DNA from: an uncultured Clostridia bacterium
Lineage (GTDB): Bacteria > Bacillota > Clostridia > Christensenellales > Borkfalkiaceae
Length of the DNA stretch: 64,000 nt
Assembly: GCA_947570625.1 (NCBI GenBank)
Contig: CANOUP010000004.1
Coordinates: forward strand, 35,996 to 99,995
Reading direction: 5' to 3'
Part shown: positions 14,870 to 24,400 of the stretch, piece after piece
Layout: each line of letters begins with the position of its first letter
How positions within the stretch are numbered: position 1 is the first letter of the stretch
Translations under genes and position numbers: made by a program
The notes under the pieces: generated by a model
Database searches by the model: none
The model's input: only the letters and a program-made list of their open reading frames with translations
Told to the model about the DNA's origin: nothing

Positions 14870-17407
14870 TTAGAACTTGAAATATGCCTTTAATCTGTCG
14901 AACGCGTTTCTCTTATAACCGAGGTAGGTACCGAAGTTCTGTCCGTTGATTTTTTCGATACACTCCGCGCCCGTCTTACCGCATTCGACGCTTGCGACTT
15001 CCGTGCTGTTTCCTAGTCCGTTAGCAATTATATTCCACAGATAGTTGGTGGCAACTTTTTCGCCCGTGAACAGCGTCTTGACAAGGTTGGTACAGCTTTC
15101 GGTGATATACTTGGCTTCTGCCTGGGTAAGAGGAAGTCCCGAAGGCGAGCTCAGATACCAGAGGTTTCCGCCTGCGTTTTCTTTTACCTGCGCAATGTTG
15201 AGGTAAGGATGTTTGAGAACGCCCTTCTGTATAGCAGCATCCACTACGCTTGCGCCGTCTTTACCCATATCGCAGGTTGCCTGATACTCGAAGCTTTGAA
15301 GCTTGTTGCCTACCGCCAGCGCACTGCCGATTACGTAACGCGCAAAGTTGGTATAGCTCCTCTGGCATCCTACTTTCCATGCGTTGCCCGAAGTAGCCTT
15401 GTTTTCCTTGTATTCGATGCCGTATACGGCTTCCGTACCGAGGTAAGCTTTGAGAGTGTTCTCCGTCAGCGTGGGCTGATATTTGCCCGCATAGAAGGTT
15501 TCGCTGTAATACTTTTTGCCTTCGTATTCGAAGTACTTGCCTGCCGTTACCTGTTCCGCGGTAGCTTCTTCATTGTACCAGAAGCCGTTGTCGCCCTTCT
15601 TATTGTCGGCTTTGGGACCGTAAGTCATGGCAATCTGTCCGTCGGGAGAGAAGAGGTAATCTATGAACGCGAGCAATGCCGAAAGCTTTTCGGGATTGTC
15701 CTTAACCGATTCGTAAGGGATTGCAAAGCCGGAGTTTTTAACCGCACGCCAGCTTTCGGTAAATCTCATATATTTCTCGGCGCCGTCGTTCCACTTGGAA
15801 ACGGGAGTGATTATGGGCGTGAAGTAATATCCTTCCTCCGCTTTCGCCTTGATGCCGAGGTCTTCTTGAAGAGCATAGCCTTCGCCCGTCTGCGTGTTAA
15901 CGTAGTCGTGAATCATAAGCGCTTCTACGTTGTTTGTAGCCGACGTGCCGTCCGCGCCTGCGGTCGTGGAAGCAAAACTCGTCTTGCCGCTTGCAACGCT
16001 CTTGCCGGTGTATACAAGTCCTTCCTGTACGAGCTTGTTCATTTTGTCCATAGCTTCGTACGTTGCTTCCTGTCCGCGCGCGTCCTGCAATGCGCCGTTA
16101 GCGCCGATATAGGAGAACTCGTATCTCGATTCGAGTCCGCGTACGCCGAACAGTTCGCCTGCAAACGCGTATACGTCGGACTGTCTTTGCATGTGCGCTT
16201 CGCGTGCGCAGAGTCCGTAAAGCATCTTCAAAGGAGTAGCGCTTTCTCCGCCGATTTTGTCGCCCTTAACGCCCGAAGAAAGTAGCGAAGGGTTGGTTAC
16301 AAGACAGCGGTAAAGCGCGGTGAGAAGGTCTACGTCCCAGCCCGCGTTGTGTCCGTTGAACACTTCGGAGCGTTTTTCGTAGAATTTTGCGCCCGCGTCG
16401 GTCTTGTAAGCGACGTCTATATAAGTCTGTAAAATTTTAAGAAGCTGTGCGCCCGTAGGTTTGGTCGAAAGCTTTAAAGCTTCGTTCTGCAAATCTACGA
16501 TATTACCGCTGGTAAGCGAACCTACCGTAACGCCCGCGTCCTTCAAAGCTTCGCCGAGGGGCTGGGTCGGGTCGTTGGCCGCGGCGAGAGCCGCGCCGTA
16601 GTCGACTTTGAGTTTAACGACGTTTGCCGTAGCCGAGTCGGAAGCAAGGGTGTCAATCGTCCAGCTTCCCGTCTTGCCCATAAAGGATTCCGCCGCGTAA
16701 CCGTTTGAAAGAGTAAGGTTCTTTGCGTCCAGCTGCGTTTTCCAGGTGGTCGCGGTGTCGCCGGACTCCGCGTCGAGCAGAGATTCTACCCAGTTTGTTT
16801 TTGCAAGAACGTATTTTTCGATATCGTCGTTGCCGTCGTAGTAAGGCGCGTAGTACATTGCGCCCGTGTTCGTGTCGGACAAAAGCGACATATAGGTTGC
16901 CGTATCCGCTTCGATGAACGCTTTATAATTGGGCATATATTCGAGATACTGGTTCAAATCGAGGAAAAGGCTGGGGTTGGCGAGCGCCGCCGTAGTAATG
17001 AAAGCAACGGTATCGGTAAACAAATCCACCGTGCCGAGCGTGCCGTCGCCCGCGTACGCGTCGTACTTGGCGGTCTTAGCCTTGAACTGGGATTTGAGTT
17101 TGAAACCGAGCTTGTCGGACATTGCCTGCCATGCGGGTTTTAACGAAGATGCGGTATAATTTTTGCCGTCGAGAAGCTTGACTTCGCCCGAGATAATGTC
17201 GGAAGTAAACGCAACGTTACGCTTGGAATCGTCGCCTATATCGAAAGTCAGCGTCGTGTCTTTCGAGTAGGAGAGTTTTCCGTCTTCCAGTTTAGGCAAA
17301 AGCTTAGTGCTCTCGTCTTTGGGTTTGCACGCAGTCATTGCAAACGCCATTGTGCCGGCCATTACTACCGCTACGGAAGCTATGGCAACTTTTTTGTTTG
17401 TTTTCAT
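14870..17407 (-). CDS. Large sugar ABC transporter substrate-binding lipoprotein
   Basis: An 845-residue extracellular binding protein. The ATG at 17407 gives a clean lipoprotein signal peptide (MKTNKKVAIASVAVVMAG) with lipobox MTAC and lipidated Cys27, and AAGGAG precedes it. The frame open further upstream is not coding. It is far longer than the usual 420-560 residues but contains typical elements (DLNQYLEYMPNYKAFIEAD, ALLAFIDYLFSPDGQ, TFYAGKYQP), like the LplA/YtcQ group for long oligosaccharides. Context points to oligogalacturonides or rhamnogalacturonan fragments. It lies 47 bp after the permease gene and is followed by a stabilising stem-loop. Confidence 0.9.
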   Translation of the reverse strand: MKTNKKVAIASVAVVMAGTMAFAMTACKPKDESTKLLPKLEDGKLSYSKDTTLTFDIGDDSKRNVAFTSDIISGEVKLLDGKNYTASSLKPAWQAMSDKLGFKLKSQFKAKTAKYDAYAGDGTLGTVDLFTDTVAFITTAALANPSLFLDLNQYLEYMPNYKAFIEADTATYMSLLSDTNTGAMYYAPYYDGNDDIEKYVLAKTNWVESLLDAESGDTATTWKTQLDAKNLTLSNGYAAESFMGKTGSWTIDTLASDSATANVVKLKVDYGAALAAANDPTQPLGEALKDAGVTVGSLTSGNIVDLQNEALKLSTKPTGAQLLKILQTYIDVAYKTDAGAKFYEKRSEVFNGHNAGWDVDLLTALYRCLVTNPSLLSSGVKGDKIGGESATPLKMLYGLCAREAHMQRQSDVYAFAGELFGVRGLESRYEFSYIGANGALQDARGQEATYEAMDKMNKLVQEGLVYTGKSVASGKTSFASTTAGADGTSATNNVEALMIHDYVNTQTGEGYALQEDLGIKAKAEEGYYFTPIITPVSKWNDGAEKYMRFTESWRAVKNSGFAIPYESVKDNPEKLSALLAFIDYLFSPDGQIAMTYGPKADNKKGDNGFWYNEEATAEQVTAGKYFEYEGKKYYSETFYAGKYQPTLTENTLKAYLGTEAVYGIEYKENKATSGNAWKVGCQRSYTNFARYVIGSALAVGNKLQSFEYQATCDMGKDGASVVDAAIQKGVLKHPYLNIAQVKENAGGNLWYLSSPSGLPLTQAEAKYITESCTNLVKTLFTGEKVATNYLWNIIANGLGNSTEVASVECGKTGAECIEKINGQNFGTYLGYKRNAFDRLKAYFKF

Positions 17408-17454
17408 TATTTTTCTCCTTATTTTATTTTTGAATTGAGTTGTGCGGATAAAAA

Positions 17455-18405
17455 TTACTCTTTGACTCCGCCCATATTTACGCCCTTCGCGAAATATTTC
17501 TGTATGAAGGGATAAATAACCAGTATGGGAACTACCGCCAGAACGACCATCGCGTAAACGACCGCCGTCGTGGAATATTCGAGCGCGTTGACGCGGTCTG
17601 CGTCGGCGTCGCTCAAAGGTTCGCCCGTAAGGGTCGTGAATCTGTTGATATAATCTCTTATATATACCTGCACGGGCCACGAATAGCTCTGCTGGTCGCC
17701 TATTACTTTCTGCGCCCAGAAATAGCCGTTCCAGCGCGATATTCCGAAGAACAACGCAACCGTCGCTATCGTCGCCTTGCTCATGGGAATATACACGTTC
17801 CATAAAACCTGCAATTCCGTCGCGCCGTCTATCCTCGCGGCTTCTTCTATTTCCGAAGGCACGCCCTCGAAAGCGTTACGCAGGAGTATCAGGTTGGTCG
17901 CGTTCATGCCCATTGCGATGATTACGACCCATTTAAGGTCTATTTCCTGCGCAGTCTTGCCGACGAACGATGCGAATATATCGCTGGTGTGAGTATAGTT
18001 GAGCGCCGTAGCGACGACGCCTGCCGAGAACCACATGGTGAATACGAGGAAGAAGTTGAAGCCGTGCCTGCCCATCAGTCTTTTTTTGGAAAGGGCGTAA
18101 GCGCCGAGCACCGTATAGAAAAGGCACCATATCGTTCCCACGAAAGCCATGAACAGGGTGTTTGCGTAGTTTACCCAGAACTGCGATTCCATAAACGCGA
18201 CTTTGAACGCTTCAATCGTCGCGCCTACTTTATTGCCTACCATGGGAAGAATTATAACCGAGCCCGCGTCCATCGAAGTTTTATCGCTGAACGCCGCCGC
18301 CAGCGCGTATATCAGGGGATATATGCACATTGCGGCGAATATAATCAAAAATACGTAAGCGACGATTCTGAATATTAATTCGGATACTTCCGTTTTTCTT
18401 TTCAT
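17455..18405 (-). CDS. Carbohydrate ABC transporter permease (LplC-type)
   Basis: A 316-residue membrane permease with six predicted helices. It starts with a basic leader (MKRKTEVSELIF) and has the EAA loop EEAARIDGATELQVLWNVYIP, which docks to the ATPase. The C-terminus QKYFAKGVNMGGVKE is typical of LplC/YtcP-type permeases (a GxxxGGVKE end). It pairs with the LplB-type permease gene 15 bp upstream and the large binding lipoprotein downstream. Substrate is inferred from context as pectic oligosaccharides. Confidence 0.93.
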   Translation of the reverse strand: MKRKTEVSELIFRIVAYVFLIIFAAMCIYPLIYALAAAFSDKTSMDAGSVIILPMVGNKVGATIEAFKVAFMESQFWVNYANTLFMAFVGTIWCLFYTVLGAYALSKKRLMGRHGFNFFLVFTMWFSAGVVATALNYTHTSDIFASFVGKTAQEIDLKWVVIIAMGMNATNLILLRNAFEGVPSEIEEAARIDGATELQVLWNVYIPMSKATIATVALFFGISRWNGYFWAQKVIGDQQSYSWPVQVYIRDYINRFTTLTGEPLSDADADRVNALEYSTTAVVYAMVVLAVVPILVIYPFIQKYFAKGVNMGGVKE

Positions 18406-18420
18406 AACTTTATATCCTCC

Positions 18421-19521
18421 TTAATACAGCGATACGTCCGAAGCTTTTCTTGCTATCGTATTCGCGCCTATGACGAGTATCATGCCTATAAGGTTGTTTA
18501 CCATTTCCGCCGCGATACCCAAAGCGCTGTTCCAGTAGTTGGACAGGGTGGATACTACAAGCGCCGCCTGGTAGTTGCCGTACGTGGGGTCTTTACAGAA
18601 CAGGTAAAGCTTTTCGTAGCCCACGGAGAGCAGAGAGCCTATTTTCATAATTAGCATTATTACGACGGTCGAGAGAATACTGGGGATAACCACGTATCTC
18701 ATCTGCGCCATCTTGCCCGCGCCGTCTATCGAAGCCGCCTCGTACGAGGTGGGCGAAACGGCTATTACCGCGGCGAAGAACACAATCGAGTCGTAGCCCG
18801 CGTGTTCCCACAAATCCGAAACTATGTAAATAGCGCGGAAATATCTCGCCGAATAAATAAGTCCGTTTTCCAGCTGGGCTTGCGCGCCCAGGTCGGAATT
18901 TTTGCCCATTATCAGCGTTAAGAACTGTGAAACGATACCCGATTGCTGGGTAATGTTGTTTCCCTCTATCACGGTGCCTTTGAACAGCGAAATGACGAGC
19001 GTCGTAACGATAACTATGGAGAGGAATTTAGGCAGGTAAACGCACACCTGCAAAATGCTCCTCGCTATGTTAGAGCGTATTTCGTTGAAGAAAAGCGCAA
19101 GGATTATAGGAACGGGGAAACCGAACAAAAGACCGTAGAACGCCAGTATAAACGTATTTCTGAACGCCATCCAGAAACGCTGTGCAGTCAAAGCCTCCTG
19201 TTTGCCGAAAAAGATTTCCTGGAAGTTGGAAAGACCCGCCCAAGCCCTGTCCAAAACGTTGGTTTCCGAACCCGTTTTGAACGCGGCGAGCAGTTCGTAC
19301 ATGGGCAAATATTTCCAAAGCACGTATACCAGAATCATAGGTACCAGCATCAAATAAAGACGCCAGTCTTTGAGGATAGTAAGACCCGTATTCTTCCATC
19401 TGTTCCTCTCCGTTTCGTCCCTTACCTTCTGCTCGGCGGACATAGAATATGTTCCCGTCGCCTCGTCGTAGATAAGGAAATCGTCGTATCTGAGTTTGAA
19501 CATCGAAAATTTTTCCTCCAT
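18421..19521 (-). CDS. Carbohydrate ABC transporter permease (LplB-type)
   Basis: A 366-residue permease. It carries an N-terminal cytoplasmic extension of about 50 residues, longer than in most homologues, then six helices beginning at DWRLYLMLVPMILVYVLWKY. The ATPase-docking loop is YEAASIDGAGKMAQMRYVVIPS, and the end NTIARKASDVSLY is family-typical. It is the first transporter gene of the operon, after one membrane protein gene and a palindromic spacer. The SD GGAGGAAAA before the ATG is strong. Confidence 0.93.
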   Translation of the reverse strand: MEEKFSMFKLRYDDFLIYDEATGTYSMSAEQKVRDETERNRWKNTGLTILKDWRLYLMLVPMILVYVLWKYLPMYELLAAFKTGSETNVLDRAWAGLSNFQEIFFGKQEALTAQRFWMAFRNTFILAFYGLLFGFPVPIILALFFNEIRSNIARSILQVCVYLPKFLSIVIVTTLVISLFKGTVIEGNNITQQSGIVSQFLTLIMGKNSDLGAQAQLENGLIYSARYFRAIYIVSDLWEHAGYDSIVFFAAVIAVSPTSYEAASIDGAGKMAQMRYVVIPSILSTVVIMLIMKIGSLLSVGYEKLYLFCKDPTYGNYQAALVVSTLSNYWNSALGIAAEMVNNLIGMILVIGANTIARKASDVSLY

Positions 19522-19539
19522 ACCGCTTTTAAAGATTTC

Positions 19540-19561
19540 AGTATAGGGGAACCCCTATACT
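19540..19561 (-). other. Perfect 10-bp inverted repeat in operon spacer
   Basis: AGTATAGGGG (19540-19549) pairs exactly with CCCCTATACT (19552-19561) across 2 nt. A second small hairpin (GCGCATT/AATGCGC, 19565-19581) follows on the plus side. They lie in the 63-bp spacer between the first operon gene and the LplB-type permease gene. The first could be an operator or an RNA stem. No T-run supports termination. Confidence 0.5.
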
Positions 19562-19584
19562 CGGGCGCATTAAAAATGCGCGTT

Positions 19585-20262
19585 TTAACTTAAATTATCG
19601 TCCCATCTCTTTAAGATAGACATAGACTCTTCGTCCATTTCGACCGGACTTGCGCCGAACGCGTCGGGGTGGGCTTTATCCCGCCTTTCGCCGTCAATCC
19701 TCGCAAGATAGGATTTTTGGTCCTCGAACATTCCGTCAAGCTTTCTCATAACGCAGATTATGACAACCGCCATAAACAGCGACAACAGCTCGTTCAGACA
19801 GAAATTTCTTAAAAGTTCGCCGAAAGAGTAACCCGCGCACAGCCCGACAAGGCTTCTGCCCAGCATTACCGCAACCCAGCCACAGGTTACGAACAGCGCG
19901 GAAAAGTACCATTTGCCCGCTATTCTCTCTTTTCCCATAAAGCGTGTCATAAGCAAAAGCAGGGCAATAAACGCGTTTCCCAGTCCGTAACAAAGATAAC
20001 TCTGCCATTTTGCGGACTTCAAAAGACACCAAAGCACGCCGTCGGCAACGGCGTACAGCACTGCGACCCAGCCCCATCTCATCATAACCAGCGCCGTTAT
20101 CGGCACCGTAAAAGTTATCAGATACGCAACGGTGTCGTCTGCGAATTTAACGCCCGCGAAGTGCGCTATCAGCTCGGCAATAACGAGTATTACGGCGAAC
20201 AGAAATAAATCCGTCAGTTTATATTGTCTTATGGAAATTGATCTTGAACCGTTTTTACGCAT
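19585..20262 (-). CDS. Unrecognised 6-TM membrane protein, first gene of the pectin operon
   Basis: A 225-residue protein with six hydrophobic segments near residues 17-38, 44-62, 65-82, 88-107, 117-141 and 152-172, and a 50-residue polar tail (DGERRDKAHPDAFGASP). The compact six-helix fold and length resemble small integral components such as ECF S-subunits or YesL-like proteins. No diagnostic motif is seen, so I leave it unnamed. The start at 20262 has no clear SD but lies about 55 nt after a near-perfect promoter. It heads the transporter operon, so a role in uptake or sensing of pectic sugars is plausible. Confidence 0.75.
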   Translation of the reverse strand: MRKNGSRSISIRQYKLTDLFLFAVILVIAELIAHFAGVKFADDTVAYLITFTVPITALVMMRWGWVAVLYAVADGVLWCLLKSAKWQSYLCYGLGNAFIALLLLMTRFMGKERIAGKWYFSALFVTCGWVAVMLGRSLVGLCAGYSFGELLRNFCLNELLSLFMAVVIICVMRKLDGMFEDQKSYLARIDGERRDKAHPDAFGASPVEMDEESMSILKRWDDNLS

Positions 20263-20324
20263 CTGTATATCTATCGCACATTTTTGCCGAAAAATTTTGT
20301 CATATTTTTACATTTAACGGTCAC

Positions 20325-20353
20325 ATTATAACACACGCTTTTTGAAAAATCAA
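20325..20353 (-). promoter_or_regulatory. Promoter of the pectin ABC/GH operon
   Basis: On the minus strand: TTGATT (20348-20353), 17-bp spacer, TATAAT (20325-20330), TG-extended. It is the only strong promoter seen upstream of the 12-kb operon and is divergent from the pectinesterase promoter 22 bp away. A shared regulator could act in between. Confidence 0.85.
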
Positions 20354-20374
20354 TACGTTTAATTAAATTTCTTG

Positions 20375-20403
20375 TTGTTAAGCAAAATTTTTTATGATAC
20401 AAT
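20375..20403 (+). promoter_or_regulatory. Promoter of the pectinesterase gene
   Basis: TTGTTA (20375-20380), 17-bp spacer, TACAAT (20398-20403) with TG extension. An SD (AAAGGAG, 20423-20429) precedes the ATG at 20437. Confidence 0.8.
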
Positions 20404-20436
20404 TATCACATAATATTCACTCAAAGGAGCATCGCA

Positions 20437-21369
20437 ATGAAAACGCTGTACCTTAACCCTTCAGACGACATACAGGACGCCGTAAACCGCCTTGAAGAAC
20501 CCGCGCTGGTTTACCTTGAAAAAGGGGTATACCGCGCCAAAACGGAAATTACCGCAGATAACATAACGATTATCGGCAAGGGCAAAGACACCGTGTTAAC
20601 CAACGGCGACTACGCCCGCAAAATTCACGCGGACGGACGGGAATACAACACCTTCCGCACGTACACCCTCTGCATTACGGGCGACAACGTCACCCTTAAA
20701 AATCTTACCGTCGTCAACTCCAACACCGCCCCGCAGGACGTAGGCCAGTGCGTCGCGCTGTCCGTCCACGGAAATATGTTCCGCGCCGACGGCGTAAACC
20801 TCGTTTCCACGCAGGACACGCTGTTTTTATCGCCCTTCCCCGACGACCTGACCGTAAGATACGCCGACTTCCTCCCCAAAAGACAGCTTTACAGGGAGGG
20901 TTCTTCCCTCCACGTTTTCACAAACTGCCGTATAGCGGGCAACGTGGATTTCATTTTCGGCTGTTCGGAAGCGTATTTCGAGAAATGCGAAATCGTTTCC
21001 GTAAACGACGCGCGCGGCACAGGCTTTGTTTCCGCCCCCGCGCACCCTCTTGCCGAAGCGCACGGCTTCACGTTCATCGACTGTTCGTTCAAAGATAACG
21101 GCGCGGGCGAAAATACCGTATACCTTGCTAGACCGTGGCGCGATTTCGGGAAAAGCGTGTTTATAAACTGTTCTCTCGGCAGGCACGTAAGAAGCGAACT
21201 CTTTGACAAGTGGAACGATACCGACCGCGACAGAACGGCAAGGTTTTGCCATTACGGACTGAAAGGCATAGACGTTAAGCCCGTCGCGTGGGCGAAAGCG
21301 CTCGATACAGGCGAAGCTGAAAACATTATAGCGCGTTACAGGCAGTGTTTAAACGCTTTTAAAGGCTGA
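20437..21369 (+). CDS. CE8 pectinesterase (pectin methylesterase)
   Basis: A 310-residue right-handed beta-helix enzyme that removes methyl groups from polygalacturonate, giving methanol and acid. Family motifs are complete: QDTL with Asp127, GNVDFIFG with the nucleophile Asp171, and ARPW with Arg232. It has no signal peptide (it starts MKTLYLNPSDDIQ), so it should act in the cytoplasm on imported methylated oligomers rather than on bulk pectin. It is monocistronic on the plus strand, divergent from the ABC operon and convergent with the PL9 gene. A strong GC hairpin follows. Confidence 0.94.
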   Translation: MKTLYLNPSDDIQDAVNRLEEPALVYLEKGVYRAKTEITADNITIIGKGKDTVLTNGDYARKIHADGREYNTFRTYTLCITGDNVTLKNLTVVNSNTAPQDVGQCVALSVHGNMFRADGVNLVSTQDTLFLSPFPDDLTVRYADFLPKRQLYREGSSLHVFTNCRIAGNVDFIFGCSEAYFEKCEIVSVNDARGTGFVSAPAHPLAEAHGFTFIDCSFKDNGAGENTVYLARPWRDFGKSVFINCSLGRHVRSELFDKWNDTDRDRTARFCHYGLKGIDVKPVAWAKALDTGEAENIIARYRQCLNAFKG

Positions 21370-21394
21370 AAACATAATATTTTGTCATAAATAA

Positions 21395-21430
21395 AGCGCC
21401 CGCGGGTTGACCCCGCGGGCGCTCCTTTTT
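21395..21430 (+). terminator. Convergent terminator between pectinesterase and PL9 genes
   Basis: Stem AGCGCCCGCGGG (21395-21406) with CCCGCGGGCGCT (21412-21423), then CCTTTTT. On the minus strand it is followed by TTTATTT, so it can serve both genes. Confidence 0.9.
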
Positions 21431-21435
21431 ACTTT

Positions 21436-24400
21436 TTATTCTTCTGTTTCACCGCAATTGCAGTTCCAATCGCCCTTGAAGATAAGCGAGAGGTAAGGCG
21501 CGGTAAGCCTGTTGTCGTCGTTATCTCTGAAATGATACGTCCAGTCATCGGTTCCGAACAGGGGAGCGAGTATTTCCTTTCTTTCGAAATACGTTTCAAC
21601 TTCCACGCCGTCCTGATATGCCGTGTTGTACTCGGGGAGTATCGAGATACAGTTCGTAATAGTGACGTCCGCCGCCGCTACGAACGCGCCGAATATACCC
21701 GAAGCGTTCTTCTGCGAAGTTACGAGAGGTCTGGGATTGTTGACGTCGTACGTATGGTACAGCTTGCCGATGAACAGACTGTTGGAAACCTTGACGGTGC
21801 CGTTGCCCTGCTGGGCGCCGATTATACCGCCCGCGCTGTTGTACGTCGCGTACATCGAGCCCGCCGAAACGCACCTGTCTATTTCGAGATAGTACTTGAC
21901 GGTCACCTTCTGGGTGTCGTACCTACCGACGATGCCTCCGCAGTAACGGGTGTCGCCTATTTTAAGGTTGGTGTAGCAGTCGGAAATGTAAACTTTAAGC
22001 TCTTCCTTAACGGGGTCGGCGTTTGCCTGAATAAGTCCTATTATACCGCCTACCGAGTTGCCGGGTCCGTACAAAGATTTCGTATCGTCGCTGTTGGTTA
22101 CCGAAACTTTTTCGATGTAGGAGGGTGCGTTTTCGTAAAGCTGACCTATCAGCGCGCCTACCGCCTGACCGCCGCTGACGTTGATGTCCGTAATCTGTAT
22201 GTTATAGAAGTAACCGCCGTAACAACGGGAAACTATGCCGACCTGTTTGAACGGATTGCCCGCGCCACCGTTGGAAGCGTCCAGAGTGATATTGTCGAAC
22301 TTGATATTCATTATCGTACCGCCTTCGACCTTGTTGAACAGGGCGGTTTCGTTTACCTTTTTGCCCGTTATGGTGAGGTTGGAAACGGTATGTCCCGCGC
22401 CGTTGAGCACGCCGCTGAACGAGCCCTTTGCGGTCCAGTCCGTTACAGCCGAGAAATCGAGGCACTTGGTAAGCATATAGATGGTGCGCGAAGGTTCTTC
22501 GCTTCCTATCTTTTCGCCGTTGGCAATCGTTTTAAAGCTTGCCGTGCTGTCGATATTGACGACCGCGACAGACTCTTTGTAGACGTGCCTGATTTCCTTC
22601 TTTCCGTTTGCAAGCGCGTAGTAAATGTAATACGCCGAATTGTTATCGTTTTCGAAACCGTATTCTATGCTCGTCGCTCTGAACGCGTTGACGGATACGT
22701 TTTCTTTAAGCGTTACGCCGTCCGCCTCGTAGAAGTCCTGGGCGGAAGGTTCTTTATTTTCCGTCGAAGCATACGCGTACAGGTATCCCACCGCGCTGTT
22801 GGGTCTGCCCGATATGGTGTATCCGTAACGGTTTACGGTAACGGAAGAAATGTTCGCGCCTACGGTACCGCCTTCGGGTACGTTGGTGCTGTCGTATTTC
22901 GCCCAGTCGAGGTCCGCGTCCGTGCTTGCGACGAAAATTTTGTAAGTCATCGTGTTTTTCGACGCTTCGTTGTCTTTAAGGGTAACGGTGTGCGTTATTC
23001 TGTAAACGCCCGCGACGTTGGGAGTATATGCGCCGACGGCTTTGTAAGGCTTACCGTCCTCGGTAGCATACTCGTACTTCGTCGTAAGGTTGTACTGGTC
23101 CTCCCTGAGGAATTTGGAAACGTCGATATTGAAATCGTTCTTTTTATAAGCGCCGTTGGTAACTTTAAGCGCAGGCTCCGCATACTGCTGATAACCGTCG
23201 AAAATGACCGTTCCGCCGTTTTCGATAACTTCGCCCGTGCTTCCCGCAACGACGTAAACCGAACCTACCTCGGGCGAGTCCTTTTTGACGTTTACTTCGA
23301 ATTCTTTCTGCACGCTCACGCCGAACAGAGAAATCGTAGCCGTAAGCTTGATTTTCGTATCCTGCGCGGGGCGGTTTACGTCAACCCAGACGTATTCCGA
23401 ACCCGACAGCGAGGAGTCGTAATCCGCGCCCACTTTCAAAATCGAGTCGTCCGAAGAAGTCCACGAAACGTTGCAGAGATTGAAAAGCGTGGGGATTTTG
23501 AAATTCTGATAGCAGTTTTCCGTATCGGTGTCGAGGTAAAGCGATTCTTTCGCCTTTGCGAGCGTAGCGGAAACGCTGTTTTTCACCTCTTCGGGCATCG
23601 TACCCTCGGTGAAGTGCGCGTAATCTTCCCACTTGGTCTTGTTCAGCTCGCTTCCTATATGCTTATCGCCGAGAAGCTTGGAGTGGTCCTTTATTGCAAG
23701 AATGTCGCCCATATTGACCGAACCGTCGGCGTTGCGGTACTTGTGGTGTACCCTGTCCGTATTGACGGCGGGTCCGCCCTTATAGTCCGCGCCGAGGTCT
23801 TTAAGACCGCTTATGTTGAAGGTGTAGTTTTGCGTGTCCTTTTCCCTGACATAGGGGAGCTTTTCGAAAACCTCCTCCGAAACTATGCTTTCAATCTGTT
23901 CGGTGTAAGAGGTCTGGCCTTCGTTGACGGTGTCCGCGTCAATCGTGCCCGAAACCTTGTTTGCAATGTTTGCGCCGAGCAGAATACTGTCGGTTACCGA
24001 ACCGCGGTACTCGTCTTCGCCGAGCGATTTCGCATAACCGTCTTTGACGGAAAGCGAATTTTTAACGGTGTTGTAGCTGTAATTCTGACGCGCAACGTCT
24101 ATGTTGTTGTGGTTGTCGTGATTCTTTGCGTCGATAATCTGGCCGAAGGTCTTGCTTTCGGCATTGTCGTCCACCGCCGCGCTGTTGTTATAGCCGGTTA
24201 CTCCGTCTATGTACAGATAGCCGGGGTTGGAGTTATCCGTAACGCCGTGCATTCTGTTTGCGAACGAAAGGCAGTTTTCCAGCAATACGTCGCCGACCAT
24301 TACCGAACCGCCCAGCTTGAAACCGTTGCCGTCGCCGTCGCGGGTCTTGTACGAGTTGGGGTTAGCCTCGGTAAACGCCGTCCTGAAATTGGGGAACAGC

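Noticed and set aside
17408-17803. N-terminal extension of the large binding protein
   Set aside because: The extra 132 residues are Arg-rich and unlike protein, overlap the permease gene, and precede a perfect lipoprotein signal with SD.
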